DNA of 64,000 nucleotides from Antennarius striatus (GCF_040054535.1 NC_090794.1:4570501-4634500), one strand, 5' to 3'. Shown: positions 36,211 through 51,119, counted from the first letter of the stretch. The notes: a model not told the origin generated them from the letters alone. Numbers and translations: made by a program.

Positions 36211-38250
36211 AACATTCATGCTACCTGTTTTATGTTTGATAGTCATGGTTTCTAAAGATGGTAAAGATTTAATTGTATCAACTGGACAACACTAAACCAA
36301 TGGGGGTTGGGAATTTTCTCACTTACTGCTGTGAAAAAACAATATAACACCATGGGATGGTGGTGGTGCAGTGCTTTTTTTTCCTTTATGAGGGATGGTT
36401 ACTTGTAACAGAGGTGCATGCAGAGCCGTATGGATGACATGAGCGCACAGATTCAACTATGCATTTCCTCCTCCATGTTTAATCTGGCTGTCTGCATAAA
36501 CCACCCGCTCTGAGAATCAGAAACATAAGAGACTCAACCGATGGATTGGCGGGCTGCAGGACCCACAGGATGAACCCAAACCTTTAGTATCGCGCTCACA
36601 GTTGGCGTGTTCACCGATAATGTGAAGCAAACAAGAGCTCATGATGATAACATTCACATACAGTGTTTCACAGTCAGTTTAACGCTCAAGATTAATACTA
36701 AATAAATCAGCTTTCACTGAATGTGTTATTTCAATTATAAAAGCTGTTTGGGGGGTGATCTGTTGTGAGTAAAAACACATCCACGGGGCTATTATGGAGA
36801 TATCCATTCTAATGAATCCAGTCACTTTCAATAAATGGTATATACTGTATTTTTTATTGATTTATTTATTCAGTTTATTTTCTTCCATCCAGACATGTTA
36901 GTACAACAGATTTTACTTTCATCAGTGTTGAGACATCAGCAACATCCGAAGAGAAAAAAAAGGGTTGACGGGTAGAAGCCATTGGCTTGTAAGGTTCCCG
37001 TCCCCTAAATCATCAGCATCTCTCATTACAGCACATTGTCAACCAATTCATACATTGCATTTTGATGACATATTTAAAATAACAAGATAACAAAACCACT
37101 GAAAGTTGTACAGAAATATGTTCAAAATGCGTAAAACCAAAAGATTTCTACACATCATAATAGTGGGTTAGACATTTAATAAAAAGGAAGGCCAAACAGT
37201 CACAGAGCACAAATAAAATATCAAATAGACCACGCAAGAAGTACCAATGAAATCAAATCCCAACCCAAATACCATCTCTGCACAAACAAACAGACCACAA
37301 TTCAATTTAGTGTTCACAAGGTATATTAAATCAAGCAAGCGTGATGCAAACTTTACACCTCAATGAGGAGATACAGCTGGGGTATCTCTTCCACTGAACA
37401 AGAAACACTGGCAGCAACTACAAACTACCTCGCTGTGGAAGCGGAGCCTGCATGTCATTCACTCGCATCAAATGCTGCACCCATGAAAATCTGTAAAAGC
37501 TGAATAAATTACATTATATAAAACAGATATCTCTTACATCATCATGGAAAATGAGAACTGTGCATGCGTCCCTCTTGTATCAGGCCCTTGATCATTCAAC
37601 TTCTATAAGATCAACAGGGGATAGGTTACCAATCAAGTTGGTTTTCTGAAGGACAGATAGCTTTACTTGTTTCTACGGTAACAGCTGCTTTGTTTTCCTC
37701 AATGTAAAGCACGACTTCAGCTAGGTAGAGTCATGAAGAGTCGTAAAAAGACGTGATTTGGGGCTATGATTTTGATTCATCACATCATATTATGCCAAAC
37801 ACTATTTTTCTATTCAAGGCTTCACACTAAATGACCAAAAAAACCCTCTTAACCCAACCTAACCTTCTGTAAATATAGACAAAATTACCCCAGCTTAACA
37901 ACGTCCAAAGAATTTGCTCTTTGGTTCTGCAAGTTTGTTTCTTGTAAAACTAGTAATTTACTATTAATTTACTAAAAATCCAGCATTCATGTTACTTCCA
38001 GTAAGAACATGAAAATTTACTATAACTACTATTGTTGCATGTAGTGAAAATATCCAGATTACATGGAGAAAAACCACCCAAGGAGATTCCAAAAGGGACC
38101 ATGACGAGTATTTAATTTTAGTTTCACATGTTCTAAAAAAAAATAAAAAAAAATAAAAAATTGCTGATTTGAAATAAAATCCCCAAAACAAAACCTAAAT
38201 TTCACCTATATTAAGTTATGCAAGTACATGATGACATCAGAAGGTAACAA

Positions 38251-38252
<2 letters not shown>

Positions 38253-38313
<61 letters not shown>
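38253..38313. repeat. (AC)n microsatellite
   Basis: About 30 AC units without interruption. Confidence 0.95.
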
Positions 38314-38317
<4 letters not shown>

Positions 38318-41300
38318 CTTCTTTAAAACTGAAAAAGCTATAGTGATTAGATTTGATGCAATTGTTTCGTCAGTATTTACTGACTGTACGTTTATTTCTG
38401 ACTCCTATATTGTGACTTTCCACGTAGCTTTATTATGACAATATATCAGTTACATGAGTTAAAACGGTCTTGCAGGTGCTTTTGAGCATGTGAACAATAA
38501 ATAACTCCACCTGGAGACAAACTCAACAGAAAGCTTACAATTTCTTCGGCTAGATATCGTACGTACATTTTATAACAGCTTGACACTATTAGAATATTCA
38601 ATGGCCTCATATGATTAGAAGAATCTTATCACAGTCATAGTAATAAAGCTGAATAATTTGAATTCTTCTAATATCAAAGGTAAGCTTGTGTACAAAAATA
38701 TGGTAAGAAGAATCAATCATGACTCACCAACTGCAAGTAAATCAGCAGAACAAGGAAGCTAAGTGTTTTACAGCGAAGCTTAAGCTCTCATATGATAAGG
38801 TGCTTTCTGTGGTGCAGTCATTGCCAGTTTTGTCACCAAACCTGTTTTTCATTTACAAATATTTGGCTGTCACGTCAACTAGAAACTGGTGGTAACAGCA
38901 TTAAAACATACTGTGAAAACACGTCAATTGTCTGAATTTCAGCTGAATGCTACGAGAGGTTGGCAGCAAGTTAAGAGTTTCAGGGTGCATTGGATGATTG
39001 GTTGCATGTGTGCATAAAAAAACTGTAAAATGTCACAACGCGTTTTCATGTACTGCACAAATAAACTAATATGCATCAAAGTCATGAGCAGCTTTACGTC
39101 CTGTGTTAACACTGTGAAAGTAAAATGGAGAGCTGTGTTGTTCTGCCTCTGACAGCAGCGCAGGTAGTAATAGCACCAAAAATGCTAGGGGGAAGACAGG
39201 GTGAATGTGTGACATTCTAAAGACATATGTGTGCACAGTCCACAAATTTAAAAAGCAGCTAGTAGCATTTAGCGACTAACTCAAATGAGAAAGTAAACTG
39301 GTCGTACGTGTGTGTGGTCCAGAAATAGAGGATTTAAAAAGCAGTCAGTAGGTGTTAGTGGCTAACAAAGTCAACGTCAACTGGTCAAGGAGTTTCGCTT
39401 ACCCTCCGACCAGACAGCAAGATCAACCACTGTGTGACAGGAATTGTAAACAGCTGTTTTTGCCATGTTTCATTGTTTATAAGGCACTGCTAAAATTTCA
39501 CACATGCAGGAAAAAGGGTGCTATGTATGATGTCACACCTCTAAAGCTGACACGTTATTCAAAACACCCAGCGGGACGCTCTTGTTTTGTCCTGCTAAAC
39601 AAAGGTGTCATAGAGATGGCTCTTCGTTGCACTGCTGTTGCATGATCTCTGTACAAAAGGCCTATAATTACCCAGCAACTACGCAACTTGGCAGCATTTC
39701 ACACAACTTTTGAATTAAGATTTTGATGCGACTTTTGATGTCATGCTAAAATTGTTAACATGCACTAATAAACACAGTGTGCAGCTGAGGAGGTGAACGG
39801 GACCATGTTTCATCCATTCATCCCAACAGAACTGGATTAATTTTTTATTTATTAATAAAAGAAAATACCGTAATTTTTTTGCCCATTTAAACTTTAAACA
39901 AAGAGGTCTTATGTGGATGTACTCGTGGTTGAGTACCAGCAATGGTTGTAGGATGCTGAAGATTTAATAAAATGAGCAGGTGTAAATTTATCACACATTG
40001 AAGCAACGTGTATTAAAGAAGAGGTGTAAAGATTCAGATTAATAATGGTGTGAAAACCACTTCCTGCATCTAAACTGGAGTTAAGCCAGACAGTGTATCT
40101 GGACCGCAAATAGTACTTATTTGCACTGCACTACGATTCACACACACCACTTCCTTTCCTCTTTACAGCTACGTTTTCCTGGTATACACATAAACGATGC
40201 AACGTGTGAAATATAAATAAATCCCTATCCCTAAAGCACCGATAAAGTAGAAGATGGTGTGGGTCTCCTTTCTCTTACTGTAGCTTCCACTTTCCTATGA
40301 CTCCCTTGCCTTGCATCGTAAATCCCCGAGTCTTGAGTCAGCAGCCAGTCTGAGGCAGGCCGCATACTTTAACGAAAGTGAGCTTTGGCATGTTTTCAAA
40401 GACAGCGGAACTGTATTACAAACCCACCTGCATTGTGCTTCGTCAACAGCGTTGAAAAGCAAAATGCAAATCAGAGCTAGTAAACTTTTTCCCACAGTCA
40501 CCTGCTACTACCTGGAAGAGGTACTGAACATCAACACAACCAGGTGTCATTGCACACAGTTGAGCGGCCGATCCACCCAGCTGCTGTCCTCTTCGACAGT
40601 TGAACAGCCTGACAGACGAATTTGAACCCTCGTCGCAGTCTTGTAATCTGTTGTCTGTTTCACTGCTGCAGTGGGAGTCATATATATACACATTTAACTG
40701 TCTGGAGAGCCATCTTTTCCGCCTTGCACTGCCTTCTGGGAGACAGGGAATAAATGAAAAGAAATTGCCAAAGTAGTTGTCGGGATTTCTGAACTGACTA
40801 AATATCACACTGGACACAGAAGACTACACACAATCCCATCTGCATTACATCATACCGGTTCAACTTTGACCTCCTCATGGTCTTATGAATACTACAGCGA
40901 GGATTGTGAAATGTAAATTCTGGCTGGCGTTTGACTAAACTCGGGTTGAAATCATTCCACAAATAATATGAGTACCAAGTTAACTAAAACCACTGCAGAG
41001 GAAACTAGAGAGCACAATAACCTTAATTGTCAACTGGAAAATTTGCATCCAGAGAGAAAGATGCCATCCTAAGATTAAATTAAATCAAAATAATCAAATT
41101 ATGTGGATAAACTATAATCGTTATTAGAGTGATTGTGAACAAACATGAAGTTCAAATGAGGACAAAATAGAACGTTCATCTGCTTTAAACATTAAGTATA
41201 CTTGACATTACAAAAACTACAAATAGTGTGTGTGATGCAAAGTTGAACCATTCTCAAATGCAGAAATAACACAAGCAAGACACTTTTAACCGCTGACTGC

Positions 41301-42465
41301 ATCTTGCATGGCAACACCTCAGTGAAACTTTGGGACGTGCGTCGCCATCCGCCCATACAAAAAACCCTGGTACACAAACATCTTTATGCTCCACTAAACA
41401 AAGGCTCTTTACACCACCATATGCTCCAATCACATTGACAATGAGATGAACACATCGGTTGAAACTTCTTCAAAAATCACCCGACACTGCTGTCATGTCA
41501 GCAGAGTATAATGTACCTGTGAAAAAACATCTTGTTCTTTATCTCCTCCTTTTTTCCTATTATTGTCATTCATTCACACGCACATTTCTCACCACAAAAC
41601 TTAACACAGGAAATTCAACACTATTCTCTTATTGTGACCAGGTATGTTAAGGGAAAAAAATGGGGCCATTGCAGCTTAAATGTTAACCCACTCATGCAAG
41701 CAGAACTCCTTTCTCTGCTTTCTTATTTGCCCAATGAATTTCTTCCTATGCGTGGTCTTTCTGTTTCTCTCATTCTTCGCCTTTACTATTCTCCTTCCCT
41801 CCACTTCCACCCAACCCTTACAGATTCTCAGTCTGCAGCATGAGCCTTTTCTCCCTGGGTGAGAATGTAGGCCATCTCTCTGACAGCATGAAGGCAGTGC
41901 AGAATCGAAGCGGCATCTCTGTGCTCTTCTTCCCTGCATTCTGCACACTTGCAGCAGCTGACGCCAGCATGCGTGTATGCGTCTGTGTGACTGCCTTATA
42001 GTGACTCAGAATCGAGAGACAAACCTCAAGATGCAGCAGCTTAAGGTGAACAGGTTTCATCATGAGTCGATCTGTTTTGTTTCTGCAGAAACAAGATCTC
42101 TTGCACACCACATGGCAAATTATCGAAGATGATGAGAAAGATTCGGCACACTCTGATCTGTGATGAAGTTGATTTGGTAGGACTGCGTAAAACCATGATA
42201 CTGTTACAGTTCTCCTTTGTGCATGATGGGGGGTGCTGGATACCCTTATCTGTAGGAGGTAGTCAGAAAAACATGAGCCCTACCAGTATTCAGCTGAAGC
42301 AGAGCGATCAATCAATGTCATTGCATTGATCCCTTGGAAATAAAAAAAAATGCACAAAATCCACGCATCTATCCATATTTAGGAAAATGAAAGAACATCC
42401 TGCAATTACCTTTTCATTCAAATCTGCACCAAACTTTAATGGAGTCTATTCTGGCTACCATCTTT

Positions 42466-42514
42466 AAATTTCCCAGTTTGGGATCAATAAAGTATATCTC
42501 ATCTTATCTAATCT
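42466..42514 (+). mobile_element. Diverged LINE 3' tail
   Basis: AAATTTCCCAGTTTGGGATC followed by AATAAAGTATATCTCATCTT and a degenerate ATCT tract. Same tail design as 35601 and 63583 but clearly older. Only the tail is recognisable. Confidence 0.55.
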
Positions 42515-45500
42515 TCCCCTGAGTCCCACAAAATCTGTTCAGTAGCGTTACCCCGATGACAACCAACAAACAGAAAAGGTGATATCATAACCTCCACTTT
42601 TGAGATATTAAAAAAAATGTGAGCAGAATAAACGACAATTGAAAATCTTTATCAGATGCAGCTCTACTTCTGTGAAAGAATATCACTTTTAGATGTTTGG
42701 TGGTTGGCACCATTATGGCTTTGAAAGTGGATTAATGACTGATGCAATGGTAGGTGCATGTCTTAACGTGTGGAAATAGATACGTCTCTGTCAAATTGTC
42801 TATCCATCAACAGCTACACATTTCCATATGCTCCACACACTGACATCGACATGCCAACAAGAGGGACGAGAAGTGCGTAAAAGGGACTAAGAATAAAGGT
42901 GAGCAGAAGCAACAATGTACACAGTAGGGTTTTACTGGTTCACTTATGTTCTCTTTTGCGCACATATTTGTCATCCTTTGTGTGAATAATGTCATTTGTC
43001 AGCACTTTAATTAGTCTGTCATGCTAAATGCTTTGCTGGACAGTTCATCTTTACGTTTGTCTGTGTCTTAACCACTTTCAGGTCTGTGAGACATAATAAA
43101 ATGATCCATTATGACTGATAAATACCAAATGACAATAGTATTCAAAAACCTCAGATGGAGAAAGATAACTGCACTACATACAGGAATTACTTAATTTGCG
43201 CTAAGTGAAACTTAAAGCCCCAACTTCTGAGAGGACCACACAGTTCAGAAACTGTGTGGGGATGGGGGTACTCATCAGGGGTACACAAATTCTTAATAGT
43301 CAAGTAATCTCTGAGTGAAGTCAGGTTAAATGAAAGACATTGCATTCATAATCAAGTTACTTCAGCCCTTCACTGAAGCCATTGTTGCAACAGAGCAAAC
43401 ACCAACCTCAATTTCTTTATTGTAAATTTCTTTATCATGCTTGTGTTATTCATTACTATGATTTTTAATATTGCTCTGAAATAAATCACTCAAAGTTTCT
43501 AATGGAGGAACATGATCCAAAAGGGTCCAAGTTCCACCGACCACAGTCCCGTGAAAAACACCACACCTGGAACGTGAGTATTAGCTTTCCTCATAAGCAT
43601 GAAATTCTACAAATCTAAATCTGAGAGGAGGAAAAAGTCTGAACTTTTATACTCCCAGAAATATGCATTTATATTTATATTTTTGGTTTTGTGTAGTTTA
43701 CATCTACTACCAAAATCTGGCACCGGTTGACTAAAAGGGGAATCAATACTGTGTACATGTGACATCAATCTGTTAGTAGCCTTAAAAGTACCGCGTTCTG
43801 TTCTAAACTCCAGTTGACAGTCAGCCTGCGAAGTTAGCTCCTATACCTCACGCCAACATAGAAATCAGATAAAAGTATTTTCTGGGTTTGCAAAAACAGA
43901 CTGTAGATAAAAATCTAATAAAAGTCCAGTATAGGAATGTGTGACAGTGGTAGGCAAACTGCAGCAGTGCAGTGTTAAAATGGCTGCTCATTCTCCATCC
44001 AAACACAGAGCTCAGCTGAGAGGGACTTCAGCTCCAACTAATTAGTCCAAAATGTTGTTCATCCTTAGGTAGGCTTAACAGCTTCTGTATAAAGCTAAGA
44101 AAGGAAATGGCATCGCAGCTGCTTGAAAGTGAATAAATATTAAACACATGAGTCTCTAATGACTCTTACAGCACATTCTGAATAGAATACTTTCTCAACA
44201 TCCCTATCACGATGCACAAACTACAGCATTTCAACACGCTGGCATGCTATGAAAATACAAAACAAAAAAACCTGGTTAAAGACCTTCATCTATCATCCAT
44301 GAATCCATTAATCACTTTCTTTGCTCAATGTTTTTTATTAGAAGTTTACATTTAGATTGCACACAGGCACTCACAGTAAACCTTGAACTGAATAACCGGG
44401 GTTTACGTTGAACTCTACGTCCCGGCTCTTATCTTCACTACATCATTACCTAAAGAGGCCCAGCTACAACGCTGTCTCTTGGAACCTACATAAACAGACT
44501 AGCTGCTATCAGTAAGCACACTCAAAAGACCAACGTTGCAACATGCACCAAGATAATGAATTTAAAGCAATTCATAACACAATACGTGCTAAATGGCAAT
44601 AATTCCAATTGGGTTTAATAGCAGCAGAGAAAGCAGATGTATATTTAGGAAGAGAGTCTATTTCAAGCTCATTATCGTCGGTTTATGTTCATTTCAAGGA
44701 GTATATATGATTGTCTTGCCCCCTCACGCTTCAACCCATCATAGCACCATCCATCCATCCATTTTCTTGTATCATCATAGCACACAATGGCCAAATTCCT
44801 ATGCAATGTAGAGATTGCTTTCATAAAACCAGTGTATTTCTGTACTAATAATTTCAGTCTCAGTTAGACGAAATGCACTTCACAACTATACTCCAAACAT
44901 TCTATTTTTAATCAAATGTAGTTTACTTTTGCACATACAAAAAAAACTGTTAAATAATAATAGAGTATTCACTGACATTTATTTTTTTGCATAATCACCT
45001 TTTCAAACTGTAAAATAGTAATTCAGATATTTTACATGTCCGCTGTCACATGTCTTTCAAATCAGAGAAATTCAGAGTTTAGCATGCCAGTATTTGTTTC
45101 TAAATTGTCATAAGCTGGAGGTACCTCCTTGAATGTTGATATATTCATTCAATTTGTGTAAGGGTTCATGATCCATAAAATTTTGGTTTATTCACTCTTT
45201 TTTCAATTTTACATGTGAATAAAAGGAAATACAAGTTATTACCGGCTGAATTAGCAGCTTTACCCAAAGAATTCTACACCTTTAAAACAGAACCAGGACC
45301 ACTACGGCTATAAATAGAAATGAGGTCAGTTAAGGTGAATTTTGTCCATTACATTAATACAAAACTGAAGGTTAACGTCTGCTCTAATTGCATGTTCTGG
45401 ATCTTGCCTACTTCTGCGGGTGTTCTAATTACAAAACACGAACTGTCATGTAAATACGACCGGGGGCTTTTCGCCCACGCCGAAGAGGTCAGGATGTCCT

Positions 45501-46213
45501 GACAGTTTTCGCGTTCGGGACGCAAGTTGCGGGCAAATTAAATTAAACGCAGCGACACCTGGAGGCAGTTTGGACGGTCTTATATAAGAACAGTCTGGTA
45601 GATTTTTTGCAGGTGGTGAAGGAGCAAAATGTCCCAGAGAGAACTGCAAGATACTGTATGCATTCAGTTCGAGAGATTGTATAGCAACGTTAGGTGGAAA
45701 AATCAACAATGAGTCAGACATGTTTGGAGGCCCTCAGCATATGCTCCTCTGCAGCGGCTAGTTAAATCGTGGATGGTCATCATGACATGTTGTAATACAT
45801 TAACGGCGATGTTATTCAGCTGGCTTACCTGCTTTATTGTCCGTTTAACTAGTAAATAATGATCCTCCCCACGAAGTCTTGCCGTAACTTGTCACGCTGG
45901 ATGATTAATTCCCATGCAAACGGCAGTTTAGTCTGTGCGTAAAACAAGCCAGTTAGCCAACTTGGCTAACCAGCTTAACTTAACGCTACTGCCTGCGACA
46001 AGAATAGTCAGATGTCTGACTTTTTATCCACTGTTACTTTGCAAAAGATATTTTCACGGTCAACTGTGGCGAACATGTTATAAACCCGACTAGGTTAGCT
46101 TGAAAACTAGGGAAAGGCTGCGTCTTAGCTAGCTCGCTAGCAATTTAACACCAGCTAATGTTGACAAACAAGCCTGCGTAGTTAAAATCACACACGACTT
46201 GGAGCTAACTCAC

Positions 46214-46560
46214 GCCAGGCTGCCAACACAGTTAGCTTAGCTAGCTAACAAGCTCGCTAAATCCAAACCTTGTTCCGAAAATCCTTTTTTGTTGTGTCCG
46301 ACTTATATCCCATCCGCAGTTGCAAATCGTACGTAAATCCGTGGATCACTTGCGGCTGGTTTCTCCGTTTCAATGACGGCGCACTCGCGTTTGCAAACCC
46401 AAGTTATCGCTTTGGTCTTTGCTCTCCGCCATTTCCAATCTCTCAACACAAACAAACAGGGCTGCTCGCGCGCACGGAACGTCAAGGCGCGTTCACGGCG
46501 AGGGCTGGAGAAGCTTCTATAATGATAGAAAGAAGACGCGACTTTTGATCATTCCCTATT
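46214..46560 (-). promoter_or_regulatory. ncoa1: ncoa1 promoter and first non-coding exon region
   Basis: A CpG-richer island in AT-rich surroundings. On the minus strand an AAATGGCGGAG motif (plus 46424-46434), resembling the YY1 element often found at start sites, suggests transcription begins near 46435-46460. Possible donors are GGC followed by GTGAGTTAG (exon left edge 46214, the stronger) and AAG followed by GTTTGG (left edge 46269). No TATA box stands at the expected place. Confidence 0.5.
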
Positions 46561-47023
46561 ATCTACACTCCCGTATTGACTCAATAAGGAACTACGATAC
46601 TATAGAGAAAATGGAGTAGGGTGTGCGCCGATTATTCATGACGGTACGGTGTCTGTTTATGACTATCATTAGGTAGTTAGGAAGTGTACCGTTAACATTG
46701 TGGGGAAATTAAAAACACATGTCGTTTAATGATGACACACGTAAAGAACAACAAACAGTAGAATACAGTCGGCGCTGAAACCAAAGGTCATAACCTCTGA
46801 TTTTATTTTTAGCTTTTTCAGGGTCTGAACAGCCTGTGGGAATGGTATTTGTAGTAAAATTCAAGGTTGTTATCAAGAAAATATGAAATAAAACATCCTT
46901 TATCTTTTATGAATGCAGAATCCTCATAAGTTTAATATTTTTCATTTCGGTAAGGAACTACAGTATATAATCATGTTGGTTATTCGGGGCCTCATTAGAC
47001 TTATTTTACTCGAACATATGGTG

Positions 47024-47083
47024 CAGTAAAATGTATTATTAACCAGTAAAATGTATTAGTAAGCAGTAAAATGTATTAGTAAA
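47024..47083. repeat. Three tandem copies of a 20-base unit
   Basis: The unit CAGTAAAATGTATTAGTAAG occurs three times in a row with one to three changes. Confidence 0.85.
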
Positions 47084-49915
47084 CAATAAATTCATAATTG
47101 AAGCCATAATGTATTTTAATCCACAATGTCAAAGCAACAGAGCTTCATCCAAACTAAATTATCTCAGGCACATTAAACGCATGTAGCAAATGTAAAGACA
47201 GGTATGGAGATAAAGAATGTGGTCATTCCTCTCGGTGTGTGTTAAAAGCCTGGCAGTGTTGTTTTTTTTTATAAATTGCAGTCTTGAATGAAGCGTATTG
47301 CCGTAATCTAGTCTGGAGAAAATACAAACATGGATTATTTTTTCTAAATCTGAGGATGAAAGGATTTATAGTTTTTTTTGTTTTTGTTTTCTGGCTATAT
47401 CAGTCAGGCAAAACAAGACTGCACTTCGTTGATCACCTGAGTGGCAAAGGTTAAATGAAAGTCAAAAATAGCTCATAGGTTAGGGGGTTCTTTCCAAACA
47501 TTACTAGATAAGGCATGTAAACTAGTAGAGAGATCAATAATGCTTCCAGCACTGGGACCACTGGTTATAAGAATGAAATCTTGTCAGGAATCAATTGGTA
47601 TCAGGAAGTTCTTGGACATCCACAGTTTGATGACAGCATATACTGTATACTGTACTGTATTTCAGTGTCCTAAGCATAGCCATGGCAATCAATACCATGG
47701 CTATCGCCCTAGAAACGGCATATATTTAAATAAATATGGACTCCAAGTAGACCCTTGAGGACCCCACAAATTGAGGCCCTCAAGAGGGGCAGGCACCTCC
47801 AAGCACAGCAGAAAAGGAGATATTTGGCAGATAAGAGATATAACATTTCAGAACCACTTCACTGATGCCAGCATATTTTTTTCAGACTTCGACTTAAGAT
47901 ATCATGGTCCACTGCGTCAAAGAAACAGCTATGGTAGAGGAGAATTAAAGTGAAGAACAGTTTTCTGCATGGAGGCTGCAAGCAGTAAATCATCAGTGAC
48001 TTTGACAAGAGTGGTCTCAGTACTGTGTTGTTAGGAAATCAAGCTGAAATGTTTTGTCATTTTTATTCATTAAGAAATTAGTTGAGTGAAGACAATTACT
48101 TCTAAAAATTTTAATAAAGATTGTAGCTTTGACATGGGTCTAAAATGCCCTAAAAGTTAAGTAGTTAACTTAACTGGCTTTCTCTTTATGAACAAATAAT
48201 AAACCTAGGAAGTGTGCACAGTAATCGTGATGTGTCTCCTAAACTTACAGTGATGTACTTAGAAGTGAAGAGGGCGACAGCCTGTGTGCAGAAGTTAAAC
48301 TTATGTTGAAAGATAAAGTTTATTCTATGTTTAATTCTGATTTTTCTTCAATAACTGGAATTTACAGTATTTCGTTTTCAGAACGTAAGCCAGTTCTTAG
48401 AAAAACAAAAACAAGCGATCTGATTACATGGAAATTGTGATTTGGAATTTTTCATTATTTTTGAAGTTGTAAAAGTACAAAATGTTTGATTGATTGGTTG
48501 ATGTTGAAAAGGAAAAAAGTTCTGACACAAAGGTATAGGAATGTGGGATTCACTGTAAATTTTTCAAACTACAGTACAGTACTGTACTAGGAAAATTAAC
48601 ACCTTTTTTTCTACTTTAAAAACCTGATGTTTTGCTGTCCTGGTTAACAAAGGGAATTTGAGTCTAAATAAATGTATTTATAAAGAAAATAATTAGGAGA
48701 TAACTTTCTGATTAAAAAACATTAACTTTACAAAATCCTACAATTATTTGTTGTCATATGAGGTTATACTGAGTGAACTTCAGATTTGATACAACAGTGT
48801 CTTATTTACCTAAATGTTGTGTCTAATGGACTATTCTGTGATTAATTCTGAAATTCACTTTATGCTTATATTTTTGAGCCTTTTACACAGAAAAACTGGG
48901 TGAAAACAGTACCTTGAACTGCTGGATGGAGAGACAAACAGTTTTAGGAAAACACCAGGGAGGAACTTGGCCGTCTTTCATCTCATTTAACAGACAAGTA
49001 CAATTATGACAAGTAATTATGTGCTTTTTCTACTGGGGAGTGAGTGGTGCTTCGGCAATTTTATTTATAGGTAATATAAAAACATCACAACACATTTCAT
49101 GCATTTTTAACATCATCCATTGGTGTCTTTCATGCTAAAATAAAGCTGCTCTAAGACACTTGAGTACCATTCCACACTACCAGGTCACAAGACCAAGAAA
49201 GCTATCGTGCTGAGCCCATGGGATGGTCAAACTGTGGTTGAACAAAAGCGGATATAATGGAAAATTACTCATAGACATATTTCAGTTTGAATAGGTCTTT
49301 TCTGGAAGTGCATGTGAGTTTTTGTAACTGAATAAATGACTGAACATTTCATGACTCAGACAGTAATTAATAAATTTTCCACGGTGAAAAGAAATACACG
49401 GGTGTAGGTGAAGACAGATGAAGACTTGATGATGGAGGATCTCCTGATGATCTCTCTTCACCCTGAAAACAAAGTGGAAACTTTCTTCTTTGTTCAGTTT
49501 CATATACAGTACTGTACATATGGAGATGTTGTGCCTCAATATCATAGATCAACGCTGTAATGCAGCTTCTCTTAGTTGATAGTTTTAACATACACTGAAC
49601 ATATTAAATCAACATACCATTTCATACAGTCTATATAATAAAAAAGCAAGTAAGAGTAATTACTGTTTGCTCATGTCACTCCTGCCACAGCCAGCCATCA
49701 CAATGCAAATATTTTTCCATCCTTAAGCTGGGGACAAGCAAAGTGATAGGCTTGGCCATTAAAGAAGGAATATGTCCTTGGTTTATATCTCAATATTACC
49801 TGAGGGACTGTGTGAGGAAGTCAGAGCACCCAGAAGGAACCCAGACAGACATGAGGAGAACATGTAGTGTAATGGCACGAGCAAATTAATCCAGAAAACA
49901 ATCATATTTTGCATC

Positions 49916-49921
49916 TTTAAT
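49916..49921 (-). terminator. Candidate polyadenylation signal of ptrhd1
   Basis: ATTAAA on the minus strand about 110 bases past the ptrhd1 stop. No AATAAA lies closer. Weak evidence. Confidence 0.35.
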
Positions 49922-50031
49922 TACAGGTGTTTGCATGTGTCAGGAGCCAGAGGAAACTGTCATGTGTCATCCTTTTGCAGATCAATTTATACACTTTATA
50001 CACAGATCATTTGGACACGTTCTCAATGCAG

Positions 50032-51119
50032 TCACTTAAAGAGTTTGAATGTCCTCAGCAGTGGCTGGACAGTCTCTTTTGGACATGGTTTCAGAGCCAG
50101 GCAGGTGGGAATGTTCTCTGGTTGTTCGATCCAAAGCTTGTGTGCCACACCAGCCTGTATTAGATTCTCTGATAAACTAGTCAGGGCAGCCTCATCCGGA
50201 GCCTGGAGAGAGTAAAAACAAAGAATTGGTTATTAAAGACTGGGCTAAATATTACCATTACTTCACATTTAAGTCTCATTCTCCATGTGAAATCTAGCTA
50301 ATTTAGTACGGTGCTGTAAACCTTTCCGAGCCTAAAAAATTTAGAGGGTCAGAAATGAAAATTTGTAAAGGTATTAATTGTCTGATTCACAGTGAAATTT
50401 AACTGTGTCTTATGTAGTGTATTGTATCACACTTTCTTATTTCCTCACCACAATAACTGTATTATAATTATAAAGAGAGCTATATCAACCAATTCAATAC
50501 CATTCATTTGCTGCTGTAACATTACACTAAAAGCAGACGCTAACCTAAGCACAGACCAGAGATAAATCCATACTCGTATCAATGTCTGTCTTTTAATGTT
50601 TTTTTTAAGACAATTAATGATCATTGTAGATGTGCAACCATATTATGTTAGATGAGTTTCTCATATTGCCAGCACCAGATTAAGGATAACAATCCTTGAT
50701 TACAGTCGGGAAACATGTTAACAGTTCAGCTAAAAAAAAACACAAACAGGTAAAAAAAAATAGAAATTTTCAAGAATTTAGTGACGCCGAACAGTAAAGC
50801 TAAACAGAAAAGCTTTTATTTAGTTATCAAACAGATTATTTAAAGCAATATAATATCAATAAGAATTAAAATGACAATAAGTGAATGGAGTCTGGTGTGC
50901 GGCTCTTACCCCGAGCACCACTTTATGCATGGAGTCCAGCTCTGCCAGGTACCGCTGAGTGTCCGCGTCTCCGTAATGGAGGTGAATGGCGGCGGTGGCA
51001 GCGTGACAGGCCTGAGTTATGACGGCTCCGAGGGGCCAGGACAGTTTGTGAACCAGATCCGACCGGACAACAACATATTGAACCAGCCGCCTAGGAGACC
51101 CCGCTCCTGTAGCGGCCAT
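50032..51119 (-). CDS. ptrhd1: Peptidyl-tRNA hydrolase domain-containing protein 1, two exons
   Basis: A small protein of the Pth2-like peptidyl-tRNA hydrolase family; its cellular role in vertebrates is poorly defined. Exon 1 spans 50910-51119 (ATG at 51117-51119, MAATGAG) and exon 2 spans 50032-50202. The junction is phase 0, with donor GGG-GTAAGAG and acceptor CTCTCCAG. The product is 126 residues, near the human 140, which has a longer N terminus. Family marks are [10 protein letters not shown], the QACHAATAA helix motif, KVVLG-APDE across the junction, [16 protein letters not shown] and the end FKLFK. It lies upstream of ncoa1 on the same strand, the order I recall for the tetrapod ADCY3-CENPO-PTRHD1-NCOA1 block. 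Residues PLLRT before FKLFK differ from the human YLKK. Confidence 0.95.

Larger units (their letters stand above)
46561..50031. other. Spacer between ncoa1 and ptrhd1
   Basis: AT-rich, no gene recognised. It includes three copies of a 20-base repeat at 47024-47083. The left part of the ptrhd1 3' UTR probably lies at about 49900-50031. Confidence 0.7.

Noticed and set aside
40295-40501. Minus-strand frame with a hydrophobic N terminus like a signal peptide
   Set aside because: It starts with GTG rather than ATG, lies inside an ncoa1 intron, has no resemblance to a known family and no convincing splice partners.
46303-46485. Minus-strand 60-codon frame in the ncoa1 first-exon region
   Set aside because: It begins at TTG, not ATG, and is explained by the CpG-rich non-coding exon.
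49927-50163. Plus-strand frames opposite ptrhd1 exon 2
   Set aside because: Shadow of the ptrhd1 coding sequence; no independent support.
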